In this document: piece after piece, positions 52,076 through 61,377 of the stretch
Layout of the letters: every line of letters starts with the position of its first letter
Numbering within the stretch: position 1 is the stretch's first letter
NCBI RefSeq assembly: GCF_041361465.1
Contig: NZ_JBGKAC010000001.1
Coordinates: 1,116,001 to 1,180,000, forward strand
DNA: 64,000 nt
From: Halobaculum sp. MBLA0143
GTDB lineage: Archaea; Halobacteriota; Halobacteria; Halobacteriales; Haloferacaceae
Reading direction: 5' to 3'
The notes under the pieces: generated by a model
Told to the model about the DNA's origin: nothing
Databases searched by the model: none
Seen by the model: only the letters and a program-made list of their open reading frames with translations
Program-made: the position numbers and the translations under genes

Positions 52076-53962
52076 ATGACTGACGACGCCGAAGAGACGG
52101 GGGGCGATCGCCCCGTCGTCTTCGATCTCGCTCCCAGCTGTACGCTGTCGGACGTCTCCGAGGGGGACCGTTACCACGCCACGGTGAACGGTGTGGTCGA
52201 CTACGGTGTGTTCGTCGACGTGTCCGACGCCGTCTCTGGGCTGATCCACGAGTCGAGTCTCGACACCGACTACGCCGTCGGCGACCGTCTGATCGTCGAG
52301 TTGGACGAGATCCGAGACAACGGGGACGTCGCGTTCACGCCGGCGGACCCGGACGACTACCAGACGGCTGCAGTCGAACACGACCCGGAGATCACGCCGC
52401 TCGACTCGCTGACGGTGGGTGACGAGGCGACGGTCGAGGGGGAGATCGTCCAGATCAAACAGACCGGTGGCCCGACCATCGTCCAGGTGGGCGACGAGAC
52501 CGGTATCCGTGCGTGTGCGGCGTTCGCCGGCGCGGGCGTCCGTGCGTACCCGGAGTTGTCCGTCGGCGACGCCGTCCGGATCCGCGGCGAGGCGGAGTCA
52601 CACGACGGCACGCTCCAGCTAGAGATCGGCGACGTGACGATCCTAGACGGCGAGACCGCGACGGACGTCCACGAACGGGTCGCCGAGGGGCGCCGCGAGC
52701 GGGCGACGCCGGCCGACGTCGACCCGCTCGTAGAGTGGGAGGCGTTCGAGGAGATCCGCTCGGAGCTCGTCGAGGTGGCACGGCTCCTCCGAGAGACCGT
52801 CTTGGAGGGTCGTCCGATCCGGATCCGTCACCACGCGGACGGCGACGGCATGTGTGCGGCGATCCCGGTCCAACAGGCGCTGGAGGCGTTCATCGACGAA
52901 GTCCACGGTACGCCAGACGCCGCCCGCCACCGCCTCAAGCGGCTGCCCAGCAAGGCCCCCTTCTACGAGATGGAGGACGTGACCCGCGACCTCAACTTCG
53001 CGTTGGAGGGTCAGGCCCGACACGGCCAGAAGCTGCCGTTCCTGCTGATGTTGGACAACGGGTCGACGGAGGAGGACGTGCCCGCCTACCGGAAGCTGGC
53101 CCACTACGACGTCCCGATCGCGGTCGTCGACCACCACCACCCGGACCCGGAGGCCGTGGAGCCGTTGCTGGACGCCCACGTCAACCCCTACCGTCACGGG
53201 CTGGACTACCGCGTCACCACCGGGATGATGTGCGTCGAGCTCGCTCGACTGATCCACCCCGAGATCACCGACGACCTCCGGCACGTCCCGGCGGTCGCCG
53301 GGCTGTCCGACCGCTCGTCTGCGACCGCGATGGACGACTACGTCGCGCTCGCCGACGAGGAGGGGTACGACCGTGCAGACCTGGAGAACGTCAGCGAGGC
53401 GTTGGACTACGCCGCCCACTGGCTCCGTTACAAGGACGGGGGCCAGGTCGTCTCGGACGTGTTGAACGTCGGCTGTGACGACGAGGCCCGCCACGAGGAG
53501 CTCGTCGAGTTCCTCTCGACCCGGGCCGAGCGCGACGTGGAACGACAGCTGTCCGTCGTCGAGCCACACGTCGAGTCCGAGCGGCTGGACTCCGGCGTCC
53601 GGTTCCACCGGGTGGATCTCGAGAACTTCGCCCACCGGTTCACTTACCCCGCGCCGGGGAAGACGACGGGCGAACTCCACGACGAACTCGTCCGCGAGCA
53701 CCGCGAGCCGGTGATCACCGTCGGCTACGGTCCGGACTTCGCCGTGCTCCGGTCGGACGGCGTCCGGCTCGACATCCCGGAGATGGTGACGGAGCTCAAC
53801 GAAGAACTGCCGGGCGCGGGCGTCTCCGGCGGCGGCCACCTCGTCGTCGGCTCGATCAAGTTCGTCGAGGGGCGCCGCGAGGACGTGATCGACGCCTTGG
53901 TGGAGAAGATGGGCGACGCGGACCTAGACGAGGAGCTGTCGGCGGCGGCCGTCGACGACTGA
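52076..53962 (+). CDS. RecJ-like DHH phosphoesterase with S1 and OB domains
   Basis: A 628-residue archaeal protein. Residues about 20-95 form an S1 domain (GDRYHATVNGVVDYGVFVDV), followed by an OB-fold (about 115-195, VGDEATVEGEIVQIKQTGGP). The DHH core starts near 245, with IRHHADGDGMCAA, LPFLLMLDNGS and VVDHHHPDPEA as metal-binding motifs, and the C-terminal DHHA1 domain has GVSGGGHLVVGSIKFVEG. Members of this group are single-strand exonucleases or RNA phosphodiesterases in archaeal RecJ/GAN complexes. The ATG at 52076 follows a GTTAAC box about 30 nt upstream. It probably acts in DNA repair or replication with an OB/S1 nucleic acid grip. Confidence 0.92.
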   Translation: MTDDAEETGGDRPVVFDLAPSCTLSDVSEGDRYHATVNGVVDYGVFVDVSDAVSGLIHESSLDTDYAVGDRLIVELDEIRDNGDVAFTPADPDDYQTAAVEHDPEITPLDSLTVGDEATVEGEIVQIKQTGGPTIVQVGDETGIRACAAFAGAGVRAYPELSVGDAVRIRGEAESHDGTLQLEIGDVTILDGETATDVHERVAEGRRERATPADVDPLVEWEAFEEIRSELVEVARLLRETVLEGRPIRIRHHADGDGMCAAIPVQQALEAFIDEVHGTPDAARHRLKRLPSKAPFYEMEDVTRDLNFALEGQARHGQKLPFLLMLDNGSTEEDVPAYRKLAHYDVPIAVVDHHHPDPEAVEPLLDAHVNPYRHGLDYRVTTGMMCVELARLIHPEITDDLRHVPAVAGLSDRSSATAMDDYVALADEEGYDRADLENVSEALDYAAHWLRYKDGGQVVSDVLNVGCDDEARHEELVEFLSTRAERDVERQLSVVEPHVESERLDSGVRFHRVDLENFAHRFTYPAPGKTTGELHDELVREHREPVITVGYGPDFAVLRSDGVRLDIPEMVTELNEELPGAGVSGGGHLVVGSIKFVEGRREDVIDALVEKMGDADLDEELSAAAVDD

Positions 53963-54015
53963 TCGGCCATCGCAGCCGACCGAGGCTCGGCAGAGACCCG
54001 CAGATTGCCTCTCAC

Positions 54016-54059
54016 CGAGGCGTAAACGCCTCGCCCCTCACCGAGGCGTAAACGCCTCG
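54016..54059. terminator. Two tandem palindromes between convergent genes
   Basis: CGAGGCGTAAACGCCTCG is a perfect inverted repeat with loop TAAA and occurs at 54016-54033 and 54042-54059, period 26. CCTCAC precedes each copy. The second copy ends four bases from the stop codon of the PLD gene. This looks like a tandem bidirectional terminator. Confidence 0.65.
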
Positions 54060-54063
54060 CTTC

Positions 54064-55665
54064 TCACGGTTCGTCGGCGAATCGGAGCCGGCGGCGGGCC
54101 AGCAGCGCCACCCCGGCGACGGCACCGACGGCTGCGACCACCAACAACGGTGGCACGCTGCCGCCGACGAACGCGGTCCCGGCCCCGGGGCCGTTCCAGT
54201 CGGCGTCGAAGACGCGTCGGTAGTAGTCGGCGACCGCCGGGTCGCGGACGGCGACGGCCACCTCGCGGTTCTCGCGCACGCTCGTCGGGTTCCAGTTGAG
54301 CGACCCCACGACCGCCGTGTCGTCGGCGACGACGCCTTTCGCGTGTATCTTCCCGAAGGCACCGCCGGGGTCTGCGAGCCGGACGGAGAGCGTCGCGTTC
54401 TCGCGGTCGGCCCACCCGGACAGCCGGTTGGCCAGCCCCCGGTTGGCCTCCTCGGCGTACCAGGCACTGGACAACAGGAGCCGCACCCGGACGCCGCGGG
54501 CGGCCGCCTGGCGCAGCGCCGTCAGCAGGCGGCCGCGCTCCACGGTCGGCTGGATCACCGCGACCCGGCGGTCGGCCGCGGCAACGACTGCGGCGACGGC
54601 GCCGCCGGCGTTGCCCGGGGCCGTCAACAGGAACGTCGCGTTCGCCTCGAACGAGGTCGGCTCGAACCGCGTCGGGAACTCACCGGTCGCCGGGCCGTCG
54701 CCGACGCCTCCGCTCCCGCCCGCCTCGGCGACGGCCGACCACGGCCTGGCGCCTCGGCCGCGCCAGTCGTGTCGGAAGACGGCCGCGAGCTCGCGGGCCG
54801 CGACCGGGCTGTCGATCCGGACGCCCCAGCCGCGGTTGCCGGCGCCGCCGGTGCCCGACGGCTTCCAGTTCTCCGTGGCGACGATCACCTCGTCGTCCGC
54901 GACGGCGTACTTCGGGTGGTGGAACCGGAAGCGTGCGCCGTCCCCGCCGACGAGCCGAACCGGGACGCCCGCGTCGGTCAGCGTCGTCGTCAGGCGGGCC
55001 TGTCGCCGACCGATTCCGCCGACCGGGTCGGCGTCCAACAACACTCTGACCCTGACGCCGCGGTCGGCGGCCGCTCGGAGGGCGGCGACGACCCGCTCGG
55101 AGCCGAGCGTGTAGCCCGCCAACAACAGTCGGTCGTCGGCCGCACGCAGTGTCGCCACTGGGGGGGTGGGGGCGTCCGGGAGGACGAACGCCGTGAGGTT
55201 CGTGGGGCCGAGCGCGACGGCCGCCCGCTCGTGGAGTCCGACGGGCTGCCAGCGCTCGGCGGCGACGTGGTACCGACTCCCCGACTCTGCGGCGGGGTAC
55301 GCGACGCGGTGGACCCGACTCCCGTTCCGGAACAGCGTGAGCCGTTCGCCCGCGTTCGACAGCGCCAGGTCCGCGTGGACGACGCGGCCACGAGCGTCGA
55401 CGCGGTCGGGCTCGGGGGTCACGACGACCCGGCCGGGGCCGTCGAGGTCGACCATCGTCTCGCCGTCGGTGAGACGGTGCGGACCGGGCGCGAGCGCGAC
55501 GGTCACGCGCTCGCCGGCGTCGTCGTCGGCGACGGGGTCCGGCAGGACGGAGACGACGCGGCTCTCGCCGGCGTCCGCGCCGGCGATCGCCGGCACGAGC
55601 CACGGCGACGAACAGAGACACAGACACAGCAACACGCGGACGGCTGTGCGGGAGCGAGCGGACAC
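54064..55665 (-). CDS. Secreted phospholipase D-like protein with C-terminal anchor
   Basis: A 533-residue exported PLD-superfamily protein with a hydrophobic Leu/Cys signal segment at residues about 8-30 and a C-terminal membrane anchor followed by an Arg-rich tail. The two catalytic HKD motifs are FHHPKYAVADD (with ENW downstream) and KIHAKGVVADDTAVVGSLNW. Between them lie PLD repeats such as VVAALRAAADRGVRVRVLL. The family includes phospholipases, nucleases (Nuc-like) and cardiolipin synthases; here the signal and the anchor imply an extracellular or surface enzyme. The GTG at 55665 has a TTTCTTGA box about 28 nt upstream; the TTG nine codons further upstream is less likely. Confidence 0.88.
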   Translation of the reverse strand: MSARSRTAVRVLLCLCLCSSPWLVPAIAGADAGESRVVSVLPDPVADDDAGERVTVALAPGPHRLTDGETMVDLDGPGRVVVTPEPDRVDARGRVVHADLALSNAGERLTLFRNGSRVHRVAYPAAESGSRYHVAAERWQPVGLHERAAVALGPTNLTAFVLPDAPTPPVATLRAADDRLLLAGYTLGSERVVAALRAAADRGVRVRVLLDADPVGGIGRRQARLTTTLTDAGVPVRLVGGDGARFRFHHPKYAVADDEVIVATENWKPSGTGGAGNRGWGVRIDSPVAARELAAVFRHDWRGRGARPWSAVAEAGGSGGVGDGPATGEFPTRFEPTSFEANATFLLTAPGNAGGAVAAVVAAADRRVAVIQPTVERGRLLTALRQAAARGVRVRLLLSSAWYAEEANRGLANRLSGWADRENATLSVRLADPGGAFGKIHAKGVVADDTAVVGSLNWNPTSVRENREVAVAVRDPAVADYYRRVFDADWNGPGAGTAFVGGSVPPLLVVAAVGAVAGVALLARRRLRFADEP

Positions 55666-55735
55666 GGGGGCGTTGGTCCCGGCACCACTCAAGAAAGTTC
55701 GGTGGGCTTTTTCCCCGTCTCGGCGACGGCCGGGT

Positions 55736-55975
55736 ATGGTCGAACTCGCAGAGACTGTCAGGCTGGCCGGCGCGGCGCTCGGCGCGATTGGCGGAGCGCT
55801 CGTCGCCTTGGAGTTCTTCCAGCAGCCCTCCTACGTCCGGTACGACGCGGAGTTCGACAGCTACGACATCGACATCGCGCCCGCGGAGCTGACGGAACAC
55901 ACCTGGCTGGGGCGGGCGGGTGGACTGCTGATGGCGGCCGGCTTCGCGTTGTTGTTCGTCGGGGAACTGCTCTGA
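55736..55975 (+). CDS. Small two-segment membrane protein
   Basis: A 79-residue protein with two hydrophobic helices (AAALGAIGGALVALEFF and GGLLMAAGFALLFVGELL-like segments) and an acidic middle loop (VRYDAEFDSYDIDI). A GGGCTTTTTCC stretch about 30 nt before the ATG at 55736 serves as its likely promoter. The longer frame to 55166 is a shadow of the PLD gene. It ends directly against the HEAT-repeat gene stop. The family is not recognised. Confidence 0.65.
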   Translation: MVELAETVRLAGAALGAIGGALVALEFFQQPSYVRYDAEFDSYDIDIAPAELTEHTWLGRAGGLLMAAGFALLFVGELL

Positions 55976-57256
55976 TCAGGCCGGAACGGCGTCCTCGTCG
56001 GAGTCCAGTGCGTCCGCGGCCCGTTCCGCCTCCGACTCAACGATGTAGGCGTCGTCGTCGGTCGCCTCGCTCGCGGCCTCCAGCGCCGCTCGGGTGCCAA
56101 TCTGCCGGAGCGCCCACGCCGCAGCCGCCCGAACGGTGTCGACTTCGTCCGTCCGGAGCGTCTCCTGCAACGGTGCCACGGCGCGTGTGTCGCCGATCAT
56201 TCCCAGCGCACGGGCGGCGAACGGCCGCACCTCCTCGTTGTCGGCGACCAACTGGTCGGCCAACGGCCGGACGGCGTCCGTGTGGCCGATCTCGCCGAGC
56301 GCCTTGAACGTCACCTTCTGGAGCTGCGGGTTGGAGTCCTCGTCGACGTAGTCCACGAGCGTCTCGACGGCGTCGTCCGCGGCCATCTTCCCCAACGCCT
56401 CGATGGCCGGCTCGCCGCGCCGCTGGGCCCGCGAGTGCATCTCCTCGAAGGCGCCCTGGTCGTTCATCCGGGTGATCGCCTCCAGACAGTGCCGCTCCAT
56501 GAACTCCGAACCCAGGCTGTCCAGGGCGAGCAATACCATCTCCACGTTGCCGCGCTGCTCCCACTCCTTGAGCGCCGCCCACTCCGGCGGGAAGTCCTTG
56601 TAGTGGCCGAGCACGTCGTAGTACCCCTGGGCCGCCAACTGCTCGCGGACCTCCAGGTCGTCCCACTCCTCGGCGGCGTCGACGCCGTCCGCGAGCGTCT
56701 CCGTCGCCGACAGCAGGGTCTGGACCGTCTCGGCGTCGTCGTCCGGGTCCAACTCGGCGTCGAGGACGGCCGCGGCGACCGTCTCCAACCCGTCGGCCAG
56801 CGTCTCCGCGTCTCCGCTCGTCGCGGCGTCGACGGACGTACCCAGCGCGTCGCCGACCGTCTCGACGAACGTCGTCTGCGCGTCCGCCAGTTCGGCCTCC
56901 CCGTCGTCCGTCCACCGGGTGTCGCGCAGCGTGCCGGCGATGTCGTCGATCTCGTCGGTCGCGTCTTCGGCGTACGGCCCGCGTGCGGCCGTCAGGTCCT
57001 CTCGGACGGTCACCAACTGGTCGTCCAACGACTCGTCGTCGTCGTCCGGCTCCGGGAGGTCCGCGGCCGACAGCCGGTCGGCCACGTCGTCTAACTCGGC
57101 TTCGGCGTCGTCCAACGCCGCCTCCGTCTCCGCGTCGGCGACGGCGTCGGCGACGGTCCCGAGTCGGTCTTCGAACTCCTCGCGGGAGAGTTCGACCGCG
57201 TCCTCGCCGCCCTCGCCTCCGGCGTCCGACGCGGACGTGTCGTCGTCTTCGCTCAT
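55976..57256 (-). CDS. HEAT-repeat protein
   Basis: A 426-residue acidic soluble protein. The first half is helical and coiled-coil-like, very rich in Asp and Glu (for example ALDDAEAELDDVADRL). The second half from about residue 270 contains four to five HEAT/PBS lyase repeats, recognisable as AIEALGKMAADDAVETL and ALGEIGHTDAVRPLADQL, then ALGMIGDTRAVAPL. Such repeats form a curved solenoid for protein binding. The partner is unknown. The ATG at 57256 is divergent from the RNB nuclease gene (107 nt apart). Confidence 0.85.
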   Translation of the reverse strand: MSEDDDTSASDAGGEGGEDAVELSREEFEDRLGTVADAVADAETEAALDDAEAELDDVADRLSAADLPEPDDDDESLDDQLVTVREDLTAARGPYAEDATDEIDDIAGTLRDTRWTDDGEAELADAQTTFVETVGDALGTSVDAATSGDAETLADGLETVAAAVLDAELDPDDDAETVQTLLSATETLADGVDAAEEWDDLEVREQLAAQGYYDVLGHYKDFPPEWAALKEWEQRGNVEMVLLALDSLGSEFMERHCLEAITRMNDQGAFEEMHSRAQRRGEPAIEALGKMAADDAVETLVDYVDEDSNPQLQKVTFKALGEIGHTDAVRPLADQLVADNEEVRPFAARALGMIGDTRAVAPLQETLRTDEVDTVRAAAAWALRQIGTRAALEAASEATDDDAYIVESEAERAADALDSDEDAVPA

Positions 57257-57362
57257 ACGGGTGGGTCGTCCCCTGGCCTTCAAGGGCGTTTCCATTCCCG
57301 GCCCGTCTCGCCGGGCGACGGCGCCCGAAACGCCTACCAGTGGTTCCGTCGTACCTGGGCAC

Positions 57363-58694
57363 ATGACCGACACAGCGGCGGACGGCGAAACCGCCGACGA
57401 CGGCACGGCAGAGTCACAGGGGCCGGTGAAGATCACGGAGCGGTTGGACGAAGCCCTCGCCGACCGACGCGAGGAGCTGTTCGAGGAGTTCGGCATCGCG
57501 GACGGCTTCCCGCCGGAGGTGTTGGCCGAAGCGGAGGCGCGCACGGAGGAGGTCGACGAGGAGATCGAGGCGGAGCTAGACGAACGGCAGGATCTCCGTG
57601 ACCTGACGACCTGGACGACCGACCCGATCGACGCGCAGGACTTCGACGACGCCATCTCCGTCCGCGACGAGGGCGACGAGTACCACCTCTGGGTCCACAT
57701 CGCGGACGTGAGCCACTACGTCCACCCGGAGTCGGAGATGTGGAGCGAGGCCGTCCAACGCGGGAACACGGTGTACCTCCCCGGCTACACGATCCACATG
57801 CTGCCGCCGGTGCTGGCCGAGACCGTCTGTTCGCTCGTCCCGCAGGAGGACCGCCTCGCTCACACCGTCGAGATGCGACTGGACAAAGAGACCCTCTCGT
57901 TCGAGGAGTTGGACATCTACAAGTCGGTGGTCCGGTCGGACGAACGACTCACCTACACGCAGTGTGAGAACCGCCTGGAGGACCCGGAGGCGCCGCTCCA
58001 CGAGGAGAACGCCCTCGCGTACGAAATCGCAGAACAGCTCCACGAACAACGGAAGGAGGACGGCAGCCTCGTGCTCAACCCCTCGCGGGACCGCGCCCAC
58101 ACCATCATCGAGGAGTGCATGCTGAAGGCAAACAAGGCCGTCACACACGAGCTGATGTGGGAGCGCGGGGTGGAGGCGATGTACCGCGTCCACCCACAGC
58201 CGACGCCGGAGCAGTGGGACGACGCGCTCCGAGAGATCCAAGAGCTCAACGGCGTGTCGATCCCCGGCGGTTCCTGGAACGACCCCCGGAAGGCGGTCAA
58301 CGCGGCGATGGAGGAGGCCCCCGGCCGCGCACTCGACAAGATCCAACGCGCCGTCCTGAAGGTGATGCCGCGCGCGAAGTACATGAACGACCCGTTCGGC
58401 GGCCACCACGCGCTCAACTTCGACATCTACGGCCACTTCACCTCCCCCATCCGGCGGCTGTCGGACCTCATCAACCACTGGATCGTCCACACGAACGACG
58501 TGCCCGAGGACCTGATCGCGCTGTGTGACCGGGCGTCCGACCGGCAGAAGGACGCCGAGACGGCAGAGCGGCTGTACAAGGAGCACATGGAGGAACTCGG
58601 ACTGGACCCGTACGCCGTCAACAACCGTGGCGTCGAAGTGGTGGACGACCCCGCGGAGGCGACCCACGAAGCGCCGGAGACGCTGCCGGACTAA
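57363..58694 (+). CDS. RNB domain exoribonuclease (RNase R/II-like)
   Basis: A 443-residue protein consisting mainly of the RNB catalytic domain, without the cold-shock and S1 domains of bacterial RNase R. The active-site loop is visible as DPIDAQDFDDAISV, with the aspartates that bind Mg2+, and the conserved GHFTSPIRRLSDLINHW is close to the C-terminus. The haloarchaeal RNase R homologue is essential in Haloferax and degrades RNA 3' to 5'. The N-terminal 60 residues are acidic. The ATG at 57363 is chosen; the open frame before it overlaps the HEAT-repeat gene. Confidence 0.93.
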   Translation: MTDTAADGETADDGTAESQGPVKITERLDEALADRREELFEEFGIADGFPPEVLAEAEARTEEVDEEIEAELDERQDLRDLTTWTTDPIDAQDFDDAISVRDEGDEYHLWVHIADVSHYVHPESEMWSEAVQRGNTVYLPGYTIHMLPPVLAETVCSLVPQEDRLAHTVEMRLDKETLSFEELDIYKSVVRSDERLTYTQCENRLEDPEAPLHEENALAYEIAEQLHEQRKEDGSLVLNPSRDRAHTIIEECMLKANKAVTHELMWERGVEAMYRVHPQPTPEQWDDALREIQELNGVSIPGGSWNDPRKAVNAAMEEAPGRALDKIQRAVLKVMPRAKYMNDPFGGHHALNFDIYGHFTSPIRRLSDLINHWIVHTNDVPEDLIALCDRASDRQKDAETAERLYKEHMEELGLDPYAVNNRGVEVVDDPAEATHEAPETLPD

Positions 58695-59914
58695 CGCTCT
58701 CTGTCGACGACGGCGACGAGCGCGTGCGGCTCGTCGGCGACCGTCACCGGCTCGACGCGCACGTCCGCGACCGTCTCCGCGCTCGGGAAGCCGACGGCCT
58801 CCACCACGCGGGTCGTCTCGCCGACACTCTCGGAGACGGCCCCGGAGCCGTCGGCCGTCGTCACTCCGCCGTCGCGACGGGCGCGTCCCAACACCGTCTG
58901 GACGGCGGAGTCGACCCGGCCGGTGTCCGGCTCCGCGACCAGCGTCGCCACCGCCGGCCCGTCGCCCGCCCTGGGGCGCGGGGAGACGCCGAGTCGCCGC
59001 CGTGCGGGGTCGTTGGCGAACAGGACCGTCGACGTCTCGTCGACGACGAGCGCGGGCGTGCCGACGCCGTCGGCGACGGCCGCCTGACAGTCGTGACGAA
59101 CTGCCGTCCGCTCCCGCGTCGTCACGTCGTCCGCGTAGACGATTGCACCGCCGTCGTCGTCGGGGAACACGCGAACGGACAACACTCGATCGTCCGTCTC
59201 TACCTCGACCGTCTCCGGCTCGCGGCTGTCGACGACACGCCGGGTGGCCGACTCCACGGCCGTCCCGGCGAACGCAGGGACCGCCTGCCACAACGACGCG
59301 CCGGCGACCTCGTCGCCGTCCACGTCGAACTCCGACAGGAACGTCTCGTTGCCGAACAACACCGTCGAGTCGTCGTCGACGGCGACGACCGACTCCCCGG
59401 TGCGGTGGTACGCGCGCCGGAGCTCCGCGGCCGTCGCCTCCGCGCGTCGCTTCGCGCGGTAGCCCTGTGTCACCGTCCAGATACGCTGGGCCAACAGCTC
59501 GAAGTTGTTCTCACCCGCCCGAACCGGGACGTACGCGCTCACGCCCGCCGCGATGGCGTCGGAGGCGACGCTCTCCGAGCCGGCACCGGTGAACAACACG
59601 AACGGGAGATCCGGGTACGACCGCCGGAACGACTCCAGAAACGAGACGGCGTCCGTCTCCCGGAGCGTGTAGGCGCTGACGACACAGTCGACGGTCGGCT
59701 CCGGCGTCGTCGGGTGGGCCCCGTCCAGTGTCGTCGCGCTCGGGTCTTCGCCCGCGATGGCGGCGAACGCCGCCGCCGCCGAGTCGACGTGTGTGACCGA
59801 GACCGTCGGATCCAGTCGCGTGAGCGACCGTTCGACCAACTGCGCGAAGTCCTCGTCGCTGTCGACGTACAGCACCTCCGTCGGAGCGACGGGTGACTCC
59901 GCACGGTCACGCAT
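58691..59914 (-). CDS. Pseudo-receiver and PAS protein
   Basis: A 407-residue haloarchaeal protein with a receiver-like domain (about residues 12-130) followed by two PAS-like domains (near 165-270 and 285-395) and no kinase or other output domain. In the receiver the expected phospho-acceptor is Ala81: VVSAYTL stands where the family has VVSDYxMP, while the acidic residues at 18 and 20 remain. The conserved Lys also appears altered (YVPVRAG). It may work as a phosphorylation-independent scaffold. The ATG at 59914 follows an ATAAAG box at about 27 nt. It overlaps the RNB stop by 4 nt (convergent). Confidence 0.85.
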   Translation of the reverse strand: MRDRAESPVAPTEVLYVDSDEDFAQLVERSLTRLDPTVSVTHVDSAAAAFAAIAGEDPSATTLDGAHPTTPEPTVDCVVSAYTLRETDAVSFLESFRRSYPDLPFVLFTGAGSESVASDAIAAGVSAYVPVRAGENNFELLAQRIWTVTQGYRAKRRAEATAAELRRAYHRTGESVVAVDDDSTVLFGNETFLSEFDVDGDEVAGASLWQAVPAFAGTAVESATRRVVDSREPETVEVETDDRVLSVRVFPDDDGGAIVYADDVTTRERTAVRHDCQAAVADGVGTPALVVDETSTVLFANDPARRRLGVSPRPRAGDGPAVATLVAEPDTGRVDSAVQTVLGRARRDGGVTTADGSGAVSESVGETTRVVEAVGFPSAETVADVRVEPVTVADEPHALVAVVDRER

Positions 59915-60099
59915 GTCCGACTCTCTCGGTGTCACGCTTTATCGTTGTGTCGGTCGGGACAGTGTTCTCGAACATTAATTCAATTTTTCTGTACAGAGTC
60001 TAACTCCCGGGCCCTCGTTCTGCACTCGTTCTCTATTCGAAGTCATAGGTTTTTCGATAGAGTGTCGAAATCAGGCACGAGAGACCGTTTTCCCCGGAT

Positions 60100-61287
60100 T
60101 CACCAGGCGTCGTCGAGGACTCGGCGTGCGGCAGTCTCGTCGAGGTCGTACGCCGGCGGTGCGTTGGCGACGAGCGAGTCGGCGGCAGTCGCGCGAGCGG
60201 CGGCCGCGAGCGTCTCTCCCGGTTCCCCGTCGCGGTCCGCCGCGGCCCGCAGTGTCGCTGGCAGCCCCAGTGCGTCTCGAATCGCCGCCAGTCGGTCGGC
60301 GACCGCCTCACCGTCCGACACCCCCAGCGCCTCCGCCGACGGTGTCGGCGAGACGCCGGCCGCGAACAACCGCCGCAGGGCGTGGGGGGCGACTACCGCG
60401 TGTGCCACTCCTTGTTGGAGGTCGAACACGTCCCGGAGCGCGTGGCCGAACGCGTGGAGCACGTTCAGCGTGGTCGTCTCCGGTCGGGCGACGCCGTACT
60501 GCGCGAGCACGAGGCCGGCGACGACTCGGTCTACCGCGGCGGCGTCGTACCCGTCGTCCCCGTCGAACAACGCCGGCAGCCCGGTGTCGAAGTACGCCAG
60601 CGCCCGCCGGGCAGTCGCGTCGGTCACGGGCGTCCGGTCGGCGGCGTACGTCGATTCGACGGCCTTGTTCAGGCCGTTGAACGCCGACCCCGCGAGCACG
60701 GACTGTGGTGTGGTCTCGAACAACGCCGGGTCGAAGACGGCCGCCTCCGGCATCAGTCCAGGGTCGCCGACGCCGGTGGCGACGACCTGGTCGTCCAACT
60801 GCACCGTGATCCCGGCGACGCCCGACAACGACGCCCCGGCGAGCGTCGTCGGCACGGGGACCAACGCCGGTCTGTCGCCCGACGGCGGGGTCACCCCCCC
60901 GGTCTCGGCGACCGTCTCTCGGACGGCCGCGAGGTCCCGGTCGTCCGCCCGGAGCGTCGCCGCGACGGTCGCCACGTCGAGACTCGACCCGCCACCGACC
61001 GGGACGAGCGCGTCGGCGTCCGTCTCCGCCGCTCGGTCGGCGACGGCCGCGGCGGTCGCCGCCCGCTTGTCCGGAGTCGTCCCGACGAACGTGTCGACGC
61101 GAGCGTCGCCCAGCCCCGCCTCGACGGGATCCATCAGCGCCCGGTTGCGCCCGGTGTTGTCGCCACAGACGACGAGCGCGCGCGAGCAGTCCAGCGCGGC
61201 GAGCAGGTCCGCCAGCCCGTCGGCGGCGCCGCGGCCGTACTCGATTCGCGCGGGTCGGTAGTCGAACGCGAACGGCTCGGTGTGCAC
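60100..61287 (-). CDS. Iron-containing alcohol dehydrogenase family protein
   Basis: A 395-residue group III (Fe-ADH) dehydrogenase fold. The nucleotide-binding motif is VPVGGGSSLDVATVAAT, the metal-binding region includes AGSAFNGLNKAVE and LNVLHAFGHALRD with conserved His residues, and VPTTLAGASLSGVAGIT is typical. The members reduce aldehydes or ketones with NAD(P)H; related dehydroquinate and glycerol dehydrogenases belong to the same fold. The start is the GTG at 61287. The C-terminal 40 residues are Ala-rich. Its substrate cannot be told from context. Confidence 0.92.
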   Translation of the reverse strand: MHTEPFAFDYRPARIEYGRGAADGLADLLAALDCSRALVVCGDNTGRNRALMDPVEAGLGDARVDTFVGTTPDKRAATAAAVADRAAETDADALVPVGGGSSLDVATVAATLRADDRDLAAVRETVAETGGVTPPSGDRPALVPVPTTLAGASLSGVAGITVQLDDQVVATGVGDPGLMPEAAVFDPALFETTPQSVLAGSAFNGLNKAVESTYAADRTPVTDATARRALAYFDTGLPALFDGDDGYDAAAVDRVVAGLVLAQYGVARPETTTLNVLHAFGHALRDVFDLQQGVAHAVVAPHALRRLFAAGVSPTPSAEALGVSDGEAVADRLAAIRDALGLPATLRAAADRDGEPGETLAAAARATAADSLVANAPPAYDLDETAARRVLDDAW

Positions 61288-61377
61288 GCCGAGTGGTTGG
61301 GTGCCGCCGGCTTAGACCCCTCGGGTCGTCGCTCGACTCCCCACGCCTCTTTTGCCGTGGCGCGTGTTCCGTGGGGT

